From NCBI GenBank assembly GCA_009103225.1, contig RHPI01002438.1, positions 32,205 through 96,204 on the forward strand: DNA of 64,000 bases. The letters are read 5' to 3'. The notes under the pieces were generated by a model that made no database searches, was not told where the DNA came from, and was given only the letters and a program-made list of their open reading frames with translations. Shown here piece by piece: positions 1 to 12,917 of the stretch. The stretch comes from Chlorokybus atmophyticus. Taxonomy: Eukaryota; Streptophyta; Chlorokybophyceae; Chlorokybales; Chlorokybaceae. Both the position numbers and the translations under genes were made by a program. The first letter of the stretch is position 1; every line of letters begins with the position of its first letter.

Positions 1-437
1 GAGGGGGGCAATGGGTGTGACACTTCTTGCCGCAGTGTAACGCAAGCAGCCGACTGCTTTACGCTTGATAGGAAATAAGCTGAGCTACATTGTCTCAACA
101 TCCGAGGTTTGATACGGCAGAATATGTGCTGAGAGGAAGGCTTAGTATGGACGCATGTAGCACAGCACTACACCCGCAAGACGCAAGCACAGTTGACACT
201 AAACACGTGCCTTGTGAAGTTCTGATGCACAACCCCATTGAGATGGAGACATTGTTGCAACAGCAAAGCCAGCATCAGGCAATGCCGTTGTGTAAGCATC
301 AGTTCCCAAACACACATGTGCTTATGCAAGCAGAAGCATATGCACACGCATGCATGCATGCATGCGTCGCTCTATGACAAACATGCAGAGCCTGAATGCG
401 TAGTTGTGAAGCTCAAACAATAGTCAAACAGCGTCAC

Positions 438-549
438 CGACTCGGGCTTGCCAGTCTCCGCTGCAACAATCTTGGACGCCGCCCTTGAGGAAGTCGCTGG
501 TGCTCACGCTGTTGCTCGGCACAATCGTCGTGACGCTGAGCCAAGGCAT
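438..549 (-). pseudogene. Frameshifted copy of MIF exon 1
   Basis: Reading the minus strand from 549, this matches exon 1 of the intact MIF gene (2570-2460), including the start codon with proline after it and a splice donor GTGACG after the Glu-Ser end. It is 112 nt long against 111 nt in the intact copy. The additional G lies in the Leu-Lys-Ala stretch, breaks the frame and would block translation into a MIF-like product. Several substitutions also change residues near the N-terminus. No MIF exon 2 or 3 copy lies downstream, so it is a dead fragment from the segmental duplication. Confidence 0.85.
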
Positions 550-711
550 GGCGTCAGCTGGCGTAGCTGCCTCACTCACACCCCACACGCACTCAACTCA
601 TCCGCCGCCGCCACCACCAACGACACCACCGCCTCCGCCTTGCCAACAACCCTTGTGGCCTGGACTCTACCAACCTTAGCCTGAGGCATTGCTCAGCTTA
701 CTAAGACATTG

Positions 712-990
712 CTAAGCTTCCTGGCATTGGCATTGGCATCGGTGTCGTCAGCGGCATTGGCGTCCGTGGCGTTGTCTACCGGCACCGCCGCTCCTTCCCC
801 AGGGCTTGGGCCAGGCCAGGCCGGCCGGCAGGAGCGGAGCTGGCTGCCACGGACGCTGTGCGCTGCGCCAGGGACGGCGGGGAGCTGTAGCATCGCTGGC
901 GGTGTCGTTGTGCGCTGCGCCGTTGCTGAGGAGGAGGAGGAGGACGCGTCCACCGCCACCGCCGCCGTGCGCCCCGTCGTCATCCTGCCT
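712..990 (+). pseudogene. Orphan copy of the hydrolase first exon
   Basis: The frame ends in Val-Arg-Pro-Val-Val-Ile-Leu-Pro followed by a GTGAGT donor at 991, exactly as in exon 1 of the hydrolase at 2724-3029. The Gly-Gln-Ala-Gly block and the Ser-Trp-Leu-Pro block are also shared. I see no in-frame ATG in this copy, and no matching exon 2 follows before the MIF gene. An alternative first exon spliced over the MIF locus to 3477 cannot be excluded from sequence, but the lack of a start codon argues against it. Confidence 0.7.
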
Positions 991-1525
991 GTGAGTGAAC
1001 CTGATGTGTGGTTTGGACCCCTCCTGTCACTCTGGGACTGAGACAAGCATTGCGTGTGCAGCTGTTGCGCTTGTTATGCTTACTGAGTTCGTGTCACTGA
1101 ATGGACGGTGCAGTGCTCTTCGCAACTCATGCAGACAGTGCAACAACCCAACCTCAGCAAACAGTACCCTGCTCGTTCATGGCTGCTACTTCACACCCCG
1201 GATCTGTGACCTGCCCGTTGCAACGCACTATGATGCGTGTGCATGCGTGTTTGGGGACCGACTGTGCCACAAACATTGTCGTGTGTGACTTGGCCAGACC
1301 CTTGCTAGCACAAGCAGCCACATAGGTCAGTATGTGTGTTGCTGTGCCACACGGAACAGGCGCATGTCGCGCAACATGATGCAAGCAACCATCGTCGCAG
1401 TAACTTGAGAGACGTGATACGTAAAGGGTGCATAGTGAAGACTATAGATAAGTGCGAGCCAGACGGGTGTAAGTCTTTCAAGTGGCCTAAGAAGTGGTCA
1501 AATTGCACTCTACGCCAGTGAAGCT

Positions 1526-2570
1526 CTACGCAAATGTCCCACCATTCCAGCCAACATCGTTGCGCTGCAGCCACAACCATGCACATGTTAGTCCGCAACT
1601 TTCACACACACGGACACGCACAGACAGGCTGTGATACACCATCCCCACAAGCAGCAGCACAACCACCCCTCTCAGAAACACTCCAGGCTTTGGCACACCT
1701 CCATGTCGACAAAGTTGATGTAGTATCGGTTAGGCGCCACGTTGAGTGATGCGGAAAGGAGGTCGGATAACTTCTTGCTGATGGACTTGTTCTTCTGGCC
1801 TCCAATCCCACCGATTGAGATCAGCTCCGCCGCCGCCGCGGGCTCCTCAGTACCACCAAAGGTCATCGGGACGCCGGCACGCAGAGACACGCACACATAC
1901 TGGACAACGGATTGAACTTGTGTGTGTGTTTAAGCTCAGCTTCGTTTGCCACGACAATGCAGTGTGCGGGCAGACAACTGGGTGATCATGCGCGATCGGC
2001 TGCATGCAAATCTGAGATGCATTGTTGCACAAGTAAAGCGGTACAACAGCAGAGCAAAACGTGTTGCTAGAGAGAAAACTACTTAGTACTGACTCACTCA
2101 GCACAGTAGGTGACAAGCAAGCGCACTTGGCAGTGAACAACACAACAGATGCCTTGCAAAGCTCTGCTGCTGTAACCCAACTGAGAGTCAGATTGTCGCA
2201 ACACAGCAACGTCTGTGCACTATGTGCAATGCCGTTGTGTACGCTCCAATCCAGTTCGCGAGATGCATGCGTTAGTCATCGGACCAAGCAGTAGCACGGT
2301 TGTACCACGTGCATGCATACATGCATGCGCGCCCAAGCACATGCACGCATGCATGTTGCATGCATGGGTGCATGTGCTCGTGCTCTAGCATAAACATTGA
2401 AGCCTGACTGAGAATACGCGGGCTATTCGATAGGCCAACAAAGGAACGGTCATCCTCACCGACTCGGGCTTGCCAGTCTCTGCTGCGATGATCTTGGACG
2501 CCGCCTTGAGGAAGTCGCTGGTGCTCACGCTGTCGCTCGGCACATTGGTCGTGATGTTGAGCGTCGGCAT
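1526..2570 (-). CDS. Macrophage migration inhibitory factor (MIF)-like protein
   Basis: Three minus-strand exons, 2570-2460, 1899-1699 and 1564-1526, all joined in phase 0, give 116 aa against the family's usual ~115. Exon 1 opens Met-Pro-Thr-Leu; the proline exposed after Met removal is the catalytic base of MIF tautomerases. Exon 2 carries the family's Gly-Lys-Pro-Glu-Ser-Tyr junction, a Pro-Met-Thr-Phe-Gly-Gly-Thr block, the Leu-Ile-Ser-Ile-Gly-Gly core and the Asn-Arg-Tyr-Tyr-Ile-Asn-Phe strand. Exon 3 is only 39 nt and supplies the C-terminal Val-Gly-Trp-Asn-Gly-Gly-Thr-Phe-Ala. The family forms trimers with keto-enol tautomerase activity; in plants and algae the role is unclear. The start lies 153 bp from the divergent hydrolase start, so a shared promoter is likely. 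A frameshifted exon 1 copy lies at 438-549. Confidence 0.93.
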
Positions 2571-2723
2571 GGCGTCAACGCACACCCCTCGCTCAACACA
2601 CTCTCACCTACACTCCCGCCACCACCGATGCCACCACCGCCTCCGCCTTATCACCAACCTCCCCTCTCTGTCCTTGGACACTAACCCTAATCTGAGCCAT
2701 TGGCATTGGAGTTGTTGTCGTTG
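2571..2723. promoter_or_regulatory. Probable bidirectional promoter between MIF and hydrolase
   Basis: Only 153 bp separate the MIF start (2570, minus) from the first in-frame ATG of the hydrolase (2724, plus). The stretch is rich in CCACC/CACCGC repeats and shows no TATA box I would trust. That it drives both genes is inferred from spacing. A diverged copy of the same interval lies at about 550-711. Confidence 0.5.
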
Positions 2724-4639
2724 ATGTGGTCAGCGGCAATGGCGTCAGTGTCGTCGTTGTTGTCCTTGGGCGCCTCCTCCGCCTCCACGAGCTACGGCGC
2801 TGCTGCCCCGAGGTTTGGTTCAGGCCAGGCCGGAGGCAGGCCGGAGAAGCGGAGCTGGCTGCCACGTGGACGCTGTGCGCTGCGCCAGGGACGGCGGGGG
2901 AGCTGTAGGATTGATGGTGGTGGCGGTGGCGGTGGCGTGCGCTGCGCCATTGCCGAGGAGGAGGATGCCTCTCCCACCTCTCCCTCCACCCCTGCCGCCA
3001 CCGCCGTGCGCCCGGTCGTCATCCTGCCTGTGAGTGAAACACATGTGTGAATGTGTGCGTGGCATACAGCAGGAGAGCTCTCCATCGTAATGCATGACTA
3101 CTATCAGCGTCGTGTCAATCTGATCTGTCCAGGTTCCCCGGCACATTGCAAGACAAGTCTTGTTTGGTTGATCAGCACACAGTATCCATCCACCAATGCG
3201 CCAGTCAGGGACACAGTGCTATGCATGCTTGCTGCCGCTGGCTCCTCGTTTTAAGAAGCACCTTGTGTGGAACATGGCCTAAACAGACAATGTTCCCTGC
3301 ACACGCATGGTGCATGCACTCAATTCCAACACCCAACAGCAGCAAAGAGACAGACTTGCTTGTTCTTGCCAACCCTATAAGTCCAGCAGTTGTCCCTGCT
3401 CACTGTCAAATCACCGCTCGCACATTACAACTCTCTTCTACATCAACACACGAACACTTCTTCTACCCCCCCCCAGGGTCTCGGCAACAACTCCGCCGAC
3501 TACGTGCCTCTATCCGCCTCCCTCAAGTCCCTTAACATCCCCTCTCTCACCCTCCCGGTCCGGCGCGCGGACTGGCTCCGCAACGCGCTGGGACTCGCGG
3601 ATGTGAGCTACTGGCGGGGGACGCTGCGGCCGAGACCCGTGCTGGACTGGTATTTGACGAGGGTGGCGGCGGCGGTGGATGAAGCCTATGGCGGTGGGTG
3701 GAGTTGTAGTCAGTTTGGGTGTGTGTATGTTGGTGATGCCTGATGAGCGTGCGTGCGTGCGTGCGTGCGTGCGTGTACGCATACACACAGATTGATGCTG
3801 TATCAATAGTCTATATCCAGACCATGTAAGAACCGTGTATTATCAACTGATGCTTGTTTCTGTACCAAAACAGAGCATGGGAGTCCCGTCTCCATTGTTG
3901 CACACTCTGCCGGCGGGTGGCTCGCGCGCGTGTACATGGCCGAGTTTGGCCCCGACAAGGTCAAGCTGTTGCTGACTCTGGGCTCACCTCATAGGTACAA
4001 CAGCTCACCTGTTGTGCATTTTCAAACAATTATTATCTCACCATGCATAGAGTCTCATCACACGCAACGTGTGGGTTTTAGGCCGCCTCCCAAGGGTGTC
4101 CCGGGCGTGGTCGATCAGACCCGCGGGCTGCTGGACTACGTGGAGGCCAACTGTCCCGGGGCGTTCCACGACAACGTGAGGTACGTCTGCGTGGCGGGCA
4201 AGTACACCGAGGGTGCGAGGCTACGAGACACACAAGGACGGGAGAGCGGTGTACCTGCAACGGTCCAACAAAAGTGAGTGTTGCATATATAATCACACAC
4301 GCACCTCAGCCTCGGTCCGAGTCAGCATCCCAACATGTCGCGCGTGCGTGCGTCTTTGCGTGTACACATGTGTTCGCGGGTGTGTGCAGGGTAATAGGGC
4401 AGGGTTACAAGATGGTGTGTGGCGAGGCTTCCGTGTGGGGGGACGGCGTGGTCCCAATTGAGTCCGCCACTCTCGATGGCGCGGACAATGTCATCCTTGA
4501 GGGCGTGTACCACTCGCCTGTTGGTGCTGTGGACTCCGCTGCCGCGTTGGTTAAAGGTGAGGGCCCGCCGAAGAACCTGCGACCATGGTACGGCTCACCG
4601 AGCGTGCTGGAGAAGTGGGTTCACTACCTCCTGGAGTGA
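2724..4639 (+). CDS. PGAP1-like alpha/beta-hydrolase (lipase/esterase), plant type
   Basis: Five exons: 2724-3029, 3477-3693, 3874-3994, 4082-4273 and 4390-4639, with matching phases at every junction. After a long Ala/Ser/Gly/Arg-rich N-terminus resembling a transit peptide comes the alpha/beta-hydrolase fold: Val-Ile-Leu-Pro-Gly-Leu-Gly-Asn-Asn oxyanion region, a Tyr-Trp-Arg-Gly-Thr-Leu block, the nucleophile elbow Ala-His-Ser-Ala-Gly-Gly in exon 3, Leu-Leu-Thr-Leu-Gly-Ser-Pro-His, a Val-Asp-Gln-Thr-Arg-Gly block, and Trp-Gly-Asp-Gly-Val-Val-Pro plus Tyr-His-Ser-Pro-Val-Gly in exon 5, likely bearing the catalytic Asp and His. Order and motifs match the plant GPI-inositol-deacylase/PGAP1-like hydrolases. 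The substrate is not deducible. The start is uncertain: ATGs at 2724 and 2739 are both in frame. Confidence 0.92.
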
Positions 4640-5516
4640 AGCCATCGATGAAGTGGCTTCGGTCTAGCATGTGATTGTGGCGCTCAGGCATGCCCACGGT
4701 TTCAAAAACATTTGTCTGTGTGAGTTGGTTGTCATCAAAGAACAACGTGGTGTGGCAAAATAAGACCCCTCACAGCATAGCTTAGCACTTAGTTAGCATT
4801 GAGCGTTGAACTAGCAGTAGCGCCCGCATTGTTGGTTGGTAGTTGGTTGTTGATAGACTAGAATATTGTTGACACACATTGGAAGTATCTGAATTACCCG
4901 GGTAACAAATGCTCATTGCACAGCTTGTTTACAACTGTGTTGCCTGCAGCTTGAATGCATGTGTTCACGTGTGCTGCTTTGCCATGTGTACATGCCAAAC
5001 CACACTGTTGCGCACCGACCTGATTTCAGAGTGTCAACGTCGTCGCATTCTATCTTGGTGATTACTGGTTGCGCTCCCATGATCATGCAACAAAGCAATA
5101 TAACAAACAAAGGGTGCATGTGGCAAACCTCGAAGCAGGTGGCAGTAGGGTCAAAGAGAAACAAGCAGTCATGTGATTACGTGGGGGCCAAGGCAGAGCT
5201 ATGCACAATTCACTCTACCAACGATTACTAGCTCGACACTAAGACCCTCAAGCAGCAGCAGGTGGGCGTGTACAGCAGCAAGCACACGGACAGCAACCAA
5301 CACCCAACCACCTGCAGAGTGTGGAGGAGATATGTTGTAATCGACTGACCAACTTGTTTTCACGTCAAACAGCTCAAGGGAGGATGCCAAGCAATGTGGT
5401 GTTCAACTGGCTACACTGTTCTGTCTCGAATCTACAACTGTGTATGCCAAAGATGCAATGCGCGGTTCTGCTATCTGGTGGCTGTGCAGCAAAAAAAAGT
5501 AAAGTCTTCCTCAACA
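4640..5516. other. Intergenic region between convergent 3' ends
   Basis: The stretch separates the stop of the hydrolase (plus) from the stop of UCHL5 (minus). It should contain both 3' UTRs. I see no exon, RNA gene or long repeat in it. Confidence 0.6.
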
Positions 5517-7312
5517 TTATCTGCGCTTGGCTTTATCAACCAAAGGCTGCAGCTGCCTCCTCTCCGCCAGCACCTTTAAGTAGTTGAACACGAATGGTAT
5601 GAAGTTGTGCTTCCGCCTCTCGTTCTCCTCCCTCCACCTCCTGAACTTGTGCTCCTCCTGCCTGATGCGCTCTCTCAACTCCTCCACCCTCACTTCCACA
5701 TCTCCATCACATTCACCCATCTTCTCATCTCTCTCCCGCAAACACTCGTCCAACTGGCGTTCATACAACTCTTTCCTATTCGCAATCACAGCCATGAGGT
5801 TGAACCTAATCTCACTCGCTGAATACCTATCAATCCTTGTTTGAATCACAGGCGCCGCGCGCGCAAGCCAGTCCTCCTCACTGCACTTCCCAAGCTTGAC
5901 TGGTCCCGGTTTCAGCCCGTCCAACTCATACAATTCTCCTTCAACCGGAACATAAGAAATAAAATGAAACGCCTCGGCGTTGTTGGAGTTGTCGTCGTCG
6001 GGGTCATTGTCATACACTATATAAGGTTCGGGGCGAGCGAAGCTGTTATGTGCGGCGCGGATGGCGCCGCTGTTGCTGATGGCCAAACCCTTCATGTCGG
6101 GAGGGAAACCGAAGGTGAAGTCGCGGAGAGAAGAGAGCTCGGGACCGACGTCGAGGCCCTTGGCGTTCAGGAGGATGGAGAGGATAGCTTGTGTTGCGCA
6201 GGCGTTGTTGATGACCTAACAGGTGAGGAGGTCGTGCGACCGCAGCGTGGGTGTATGGATGCGTACGTATGCATGATGTCTGATGGGTGCATGGAGCGGC
6301 ACACCCGAGAGAGTGTAGAAGTTGAACTATGGTATAGTGTGTCTGGTGTACACTGTGTGCGTGCGTGCGTGCGTGCGTGCATATACGCGTAAGAGTGTGT
6401 GCGTGTATGTGCGTACGTGCGTGTGTGCGGCAGCATGTGTGTGTGAATCCATACGATTGTGCGCGCGTGTGTGCGTGTACATCTGTGTGATGCACGTTTA
6501 CCTGATTTGCAAAGAAGAGGTTGTGTTCCTGGACAACAGGTCTTGAGTCGGTTTCGCCCGCTTGCCACTTGAACAAGAAGATCAGCCCATACACCGGCCT
6601 GCCACAAAGCAACAACACACCATCAACTCCCATGACTCTCGCTACTGCACAACACAATATACGCGCGCGCACGGTTCCGACCCAACCTGAGATGCGCGAG
6701 CGACTCGGGATCGAGCGAGTAGATCTCCTCCACCTGAACGCCCTTCACCCCCATCTCCATGATCAACTCCGTGAAAACGCCTGTGCGCGTTGTGTTGCCA
6801 CAGTTGAGCCGCATGCAACAGGAACACGATATACTTACACGAAATGCTGGCTAGCCTTTGTGCAAGAGCGAGTCTACTATCACAAGGCGTACGACTTAAC
6901 ACATACACATGCACGTGCACACAAGGACGTACAATGCGGACATTCGCAATACGCCCTTGCGCACACAAACGCACATGCTGCCATGTTGATCGTGTACATG
7001 GACCAAGGAGATGCAACTGTACTTTGAGGGGTTGTTCATGTTCATGACTTCTGCGCCTCCATACATGTTCATCATCGCCACCACCACTTCGCACATATGT
7101 TTACCGAACGTCGATATTTGTTTGTTGACAGTCAACAGTAGTGAGTCAAAACACGAACAAGCAACAACAGTTTTCAACACAACCACAGTCGCAGCCAGAA
7201 GCCACTTGTGTCACAAACGTGGTGCTTGTGTTTTGGCATCCCGACTCATGCTATTGCAGCACGGCAGCAATAGCTTTTCACCTGGGTCCGACTCTATCGT
7301 ACACCACGACAT
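5517..7312 (-). CDS. UCHL5: Ubiquitin C-terminal hydrolase UCHL5/UCH37
   Basis: Four minus-strand exons, 7312-7282, 6780-6687, 6598-6502 and 6215-5517, with phases 1, 2 and 0, give 306 aa (human 329). The short first exon encodes [10 protein letters not shown], matching the family start. The peptidase C12 triad and oxyanion Gln are intact: Gln in Phe-Lys-Trp-Gln, Cys in Asn-Asn-Ala-Cys-Ala-Thr-Gln-Ala, His in Ala-Phe-His-Phe-Ile-Ser-Tyr, Asp in Tyr-Glu-Leu-Asp-Gly-Leu. The C-terminus carries the UCH37-like domain with a coiled coil and the Arg-Lys-His-Asn plus basic Lys-Ala-Lys-Arg-Arg end, which in the family binds the proteasome receptor RPN13 or INO80. The protein therefore probably trims ubiquitin chains at the 26S proteasome. 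The start faces HscB across about 460 bp. Confidence 0.96.
6355..6482. repeat. (GCGT)n / (GT)n microsatellite in a UCHL5 intron
   Basis: A run of GCGTGCGTGCGT units grades into mixed GTGTGCG repeats inside the last UCHL5 intron. The same tetranucleotide appears at 3747-3778 in a hydrolase intron, and similar alternating purine-pyrimidine runs lie in introns of most genes here. Runs of this kind can adopt Z-DNA. Confidence 0.8.
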
Positions 7313-7774
7313 GGCGTCCCGCCTCCTTCTCCTCCTCCTTCTCCTCCGCCCTGCTGCTATGCGTCAACAGCAGCGACGACGACCGCAACCACGACCGTGG
7401 CCCCCTTCCAGAACACAACAACCCAACCAACGCTAATCTGATCTAAACTCCTCCCTAGACGATCTAGCAAGATTCCCTTTCCTTCCCCGTCCACCTGCTC
7501 CTGCTCCTGCTCCTGCTCCTCCGCCACCTGCTCTTCCTACTCTTGCAACTGCTCCTCCTCCTGCTCTAGCCCCGACTCCTCCACCTCTTGTTCCGCCTCC
7601 TGGCCGCCCAGCAGCAGCGCGTCTACTACCGCCTCCATCTCCACCTCCGCCTCCGCCGACAGCTGACAACTACACCAACCGCGCATGCATGCCCAGACTG
7701 AAAGCCCTGTCGTCGTCGTCGTCGTCGTCGTGGTCATCGTGGTCGTTGGTGTGGTTGTTGTCGTGTCCTCACCT
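7313..7774. promoter_or_regulatory. Divergent 5' region between UCHL5 and HscB
   Basis: About 460 bp separate the UCHL5 start (minus) from the first HscB ATG (plus). The stretch includes a CTCCTG/CTGCTC hexamer run near 7490-7570 and a (GTC)n run near 7710-7735. It probably holds both promoters and 5' UTRs; no core element is recognisable by eye. Confidence 0.45.
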
Positions 7775-9899
7775 ATGGCGGCGCGGCGTGCGGCGGCGTT
7801 GCTGCTGCGACGGAGCGGAGGCGGCGGCGGTGTGGTGTCCTTGCCAGAAAGGAGGTTAGCAGGGGTAGCCACAGCATGCTTTCCTTCCCCATCCCCGCCG
7901 CCAGCAGCAGCAGCTGGGAATGCGCTTAGTAGTGGGCGAAGGCGGCTTCTGCACAGCTGCACGCCGCCGCTGGCACTCAGCGCCGCTGGCAATCTGCGGA
8001 GCGAAGCTGCGGTTGCTTTAGCCGGTGAGTGGCCTGTGCGCATGCAACAGGGTGGTGTGTTTTGATGATGCTGATGATGCTGTTGATGTTGTTCTTTCCA
8101 TTTGTTTAAACCTAGCTACACCTGCTGCGTGGGTTTGTGTCGTCTGTTGCTTTCGACACGTGCACACATACAAGCAAGCATAGAGAGTCCAGCAGCGTCG
8201 ATGATCCGTAAACCGTGTCTTCATGGCTGCATGCGCGCTTCTTCTTTAGCTGCCCCTGCAAGCAACATGAACGGGCTATTGATATTGACTCAAACACAGC
8301 GATGACATGCTTCTTCATTTCAATGCTTGAGTGTAAGCCAACTGGGTGGTAGGACTTTGCCGTTCTCTTGTCACTATCTCTTATGGTGTCGTCATGACAG
8401 AATCACACAAGCACAACATTCACCAGCTTGACTGTTGTTCAGTGAACAGCTGTTGTACAACTTCATGTGGTATATTACAACTTGATCATGTAGTACATCA
8501 CGGGTTCTCACTACAACTTGGGGTTTTGAGTGCAACTTCTCTCTGTGTTGTGTGTGTGCCACCAAAAAAGGGGACAGCGGCAGGTGCTGCTGGCGTTGCG
8601 GTCATGTACGTGGCGGCTTGACACCCAACAGCCTCTTCTTCTGCGCCGAGTGCGGAGCCATCGCACCCGTCGACGCAAGACCCAATGCGACGCACTTTAA
8701 CATTTTCAACATGTACGCGCGCAAGCGTGGTGTCTATGCATGCACATGTCTCGGGATCACTATGTGACTGTGTCCTTGCATAGTTCATAACCTTTGATGT
8801 GTCGGCAGAGATGAAGGCTTTGATATCGACTTGGGCCAGCTGGACGCCAAGTACAAAGACCTGCAGCGCAAGCTCCACCCCGACAAGTTCTCAGCGGGCC
8901 AGGAGGTGAGGGCATAAAAACCACACGCATGCACACGCACACACACAAACGCGTAAGCGCATCATCTGCCCAATCGATTGTTCATCATGCTGTCTCACCG
9001 TTGCGTGCGCGTTGGTTGTTGTGTTTGCTCCAGGCGGAGAGGCTGATGTCGGAGGACCAGTCCAGCCGCGTGAACACCGCCTACAGGACGCTGCGAGACC
9101 CGCTACGGCGCGCGCAATACATGGTAGGATTGCATGAACAGCACACAGACACTGCGCGTACAAGCTTACGCGCATGAGGTTGCGTAGACAACGCGTTTTT
9201 AGTAAGACTTGCTGATATGCATACATCAATCAGTCTATGCGGTTGGTGTAGTGCATATGCATTGAAGTTGTGTCGTACTGTGTGCTTTAATGCGTACGTG
9301 CCTGAGGTTCTTTGATATACCACGAGTTGTACTTTGTATGTGTATGTGTCGTCATGCTTCATGTCTCGTGATGATGATCCAGCTGGAGTTGCGTGGCGCC
9401 AAGTACGGCGAGAACTTCGAGGGCACGATCTCAGACCCCGAGCTGCTTATGGAGGTGAGCTGGCCTGTGCCAATTCGTGCTTGCCTAGTGAGGGCCGCAA
9501 ACAAGTTGTGGTGATAGTCTTTTGCTCACTTGTCAGTACAAGCAAGTAGCTCTACAATCTCTTCCACATGACTTGGGTATGACCACGGTGATTGAAGCTG
9601 AAGTGTGGTTTAGGTCATGTCAGCCCGGGAAGAGGTGGAGTCAGCAGACCCCGAAGCTCTAGAAAGGCTTTTGGAAACAGTAAGTCTGACTTCAAACATG
9701 TGTGCCTCCACTCGTTTGCATACATGCTGGCGTTTGTGCTGATTCGTGTTCCTTCTAACAGAACGACAGCAAGATCTCCGCCACCACCGCGTCCATATCG
9801 CGAGCATTTGCGCAAGGCGATGTGGACGCGGCCGCGGAGCAGACGTTACGGTTGACTTACTATGTGAGCATACGGGACGAGATCGTGAGGAGGTTGTGA
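7775..9899 (+). CDS. HSCB: Mitochondrial iron-sulfur co-chaperone HscB/Jac1
   Basis: Firm exons are 8584-8712, 8809-8905, 9034-9123, 9383-9454, 9614-9679 and 9762-9899, all phase-consistent. They encode an N-terminal zinc ribbon (Cys-x2-Cys then Cys-x2-Cys, exon 8584), a J domain with the diagnostic His-Pro-Asp in exon 8809, and the C-terminal HscB three-helix domain ending Arg-Arg-Leu. HscB delivers the ISCU scaffold to mitochondrial Hsp70 for Fe-S cluster transfer. A likely first exon is 7775-8024: its ATG opens an Arg/Ala/Leu-rich presequence and it ends in a good GTGAGT donor. It leaves phase 1 while exon 8584 needs phase 2, so either a small exon in between, a different acceptor or a sequence error is missing from this model. 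The zinc ribbon is a eukaryotic HSCB trait. Confidence 0.92.
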
Positions 9900-10384
9900 T
9901 TGTTGACGTATGGTTATGATGGAAAGCACGCGTGTTGCGTAGACTAGGGTTAGTTGACGGTTGTGGTTTGGAGTTCTCTCTCTCTCTGCCGAATTCGCTC
10001 AGAACGCGTTGATGACATTGAAACTGTGAGGGCATGCGGCTTGCGCACGAGTCTGTTGTGCACGTGTCTGTGCAAGTGTGTGAAATCACGTGTACATTCA
10101 TTTCCCGCGCCAGTTGTGTGTATTGCCTACGACGGTTAGCTCGCAATGTAAAGTGCGCGTGTTGGGCATGCCACTAACATTAGTTGCACCATGTGTGCTT
10201 CCAAACCAGCTCCAACAATACATTGATCATGATGGCAGACACGCATGCTGCCAGTGCGGATGCAAATTATTTAGCACTCGGGACACAGCTTGCACACGCA
10301 CACGCACACGCACATACCGACGATGTCCACACATCGATATGAATATGGTGTTGCTAGCTCACACATTGCGCCCACGCGTGTCAA
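9900..10384. other. Intergenic region between convergent HscB and MORN genes
   Basis: Contains both 3' ends, a short (TC)n run near 9977 and a (CACACG)n run near 10295. No coding or RNA feature is evident. Confidence 0.55.
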
Positions 10385-12014
<1,630 letters not shown>

Positions 12015-12917
12015 CTGGAAGATTCCGTGGCAGGTGCATACACGTCAGAGAGGTTTTTGTGTCATATGTGCGTGTATAGTCCTGATAATGGCAGTGAAGG
12101 ACTCCACAACAGGTAATAAAAGCAGGAGCTGTTGTTGTTCTGGTGGATTGGGGTTGCGACGGTTCAAGGCACAACACTCTGACCATATGCGAGGTGATAA
12201 CAACAAAGACAATCATGTTGCAAAGACAAGTACCACCAATAGCGACAACGATGAAAGCAACAACCACCAGCTGCGCAGAAGTCAGCTGGAGGATTCGCAG
12301 CTTGGTGGAAGAAAACATAAGAGGGAAATGAGAAGATACGACAGTTGACTGACATACAATCTCTGACAGCAGCTTCCAAGAAATGCACGCTTGTGTCTGT
12401 GCGCGTGCGCGTACATGTGTAAACGTGCTTGTGTTCATCACCATTTACTTTAATTGTACATTTTTTTGTATCTTCGCGGGGAAGTTAGATGTTTTGAATC
12501 ACAACGCTGGTCAACACAATGTGTTGACCAGCGTCATCGACACAACACGCCCCACCTCGCCGGCTGTGTCCGACTGCAGCTCAGATGTACTGACTTCCTG
12601 CTCCATACTGACTGAAACCCAATTACTGCAAGAGATTTCTCCTCTCCTCTTCCACCTACTACTCCGCCGCCGCCGCCGCCGCCGCCGCCACTCACAGCAT
12701 TACGCCCCAACACGCCAGAAGTCGCCACGTGGCCTGCGTCAGCACGTGAGCGTATAATACGCTGCGTATCGCAAACACGCGATAGCGTAACCTCTCGCTC
12801 CGAGTGTATTTCAACATCTGGTAAGTCAATCTGTATTTGAGTTTGGCTTCTGTTTGAGCGCAAGCGATCCGGATCGCAAACCCTAAGTCGTTAGCCTTGT
12901 CGCCAGGCGCATTGTCC
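12015..12917. other. Divergent 5' region between MORN gene and EMC2
   Basis: Should contain the missing 5' exon(s) of the MORN gene and the EMC2 promoter. Visible structure is a (CCG)n run at about 12662-12690 and a perfect hairpin at 12504-12534. I could not place the MORN start codon. Confidence 0.45.
12504..12534. repeat. Perfect 15-bp-arm palindrome
   Basis: Two perfect 15-base arms, ACGCTGGTCAACACA and its reverse complement, are separated by a single A. It lies between the divergent MORN and EMC2 genes. It could be a cruciform, a protein-binding palindrome or a remnant of a foldback element; nothing in the sequence decides between these. Confidence 0.85.

Larger units (their letters stand above)
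160..1040. repeat. Diverged upstream copy of the MIF/hydrolase head region
   Basis: This stretch is a diverged direct copy of about 2140-3050. Both copies run in the same order: a shared block near the CAATGCCGTTGTGTA motif, a TGCATGC-rich microsatellite, a copy of MIF exon 1 on the minus strand, a spacer, and a copy of the first exon of the alpha/beta-hydrolase on the plus strand, including its splice donor. Nothing corresponding to later exons of either gene follows, so this is a truncated segmental duplication. Bases 1-160 hold no feature I can support. Confidence 0.75.

Noticed and set aside
3746-3778. CRISPR-like short repeats
   Set aside because: Simple tetranucleotide microsatellite without spacers in a eukaryotic intron.
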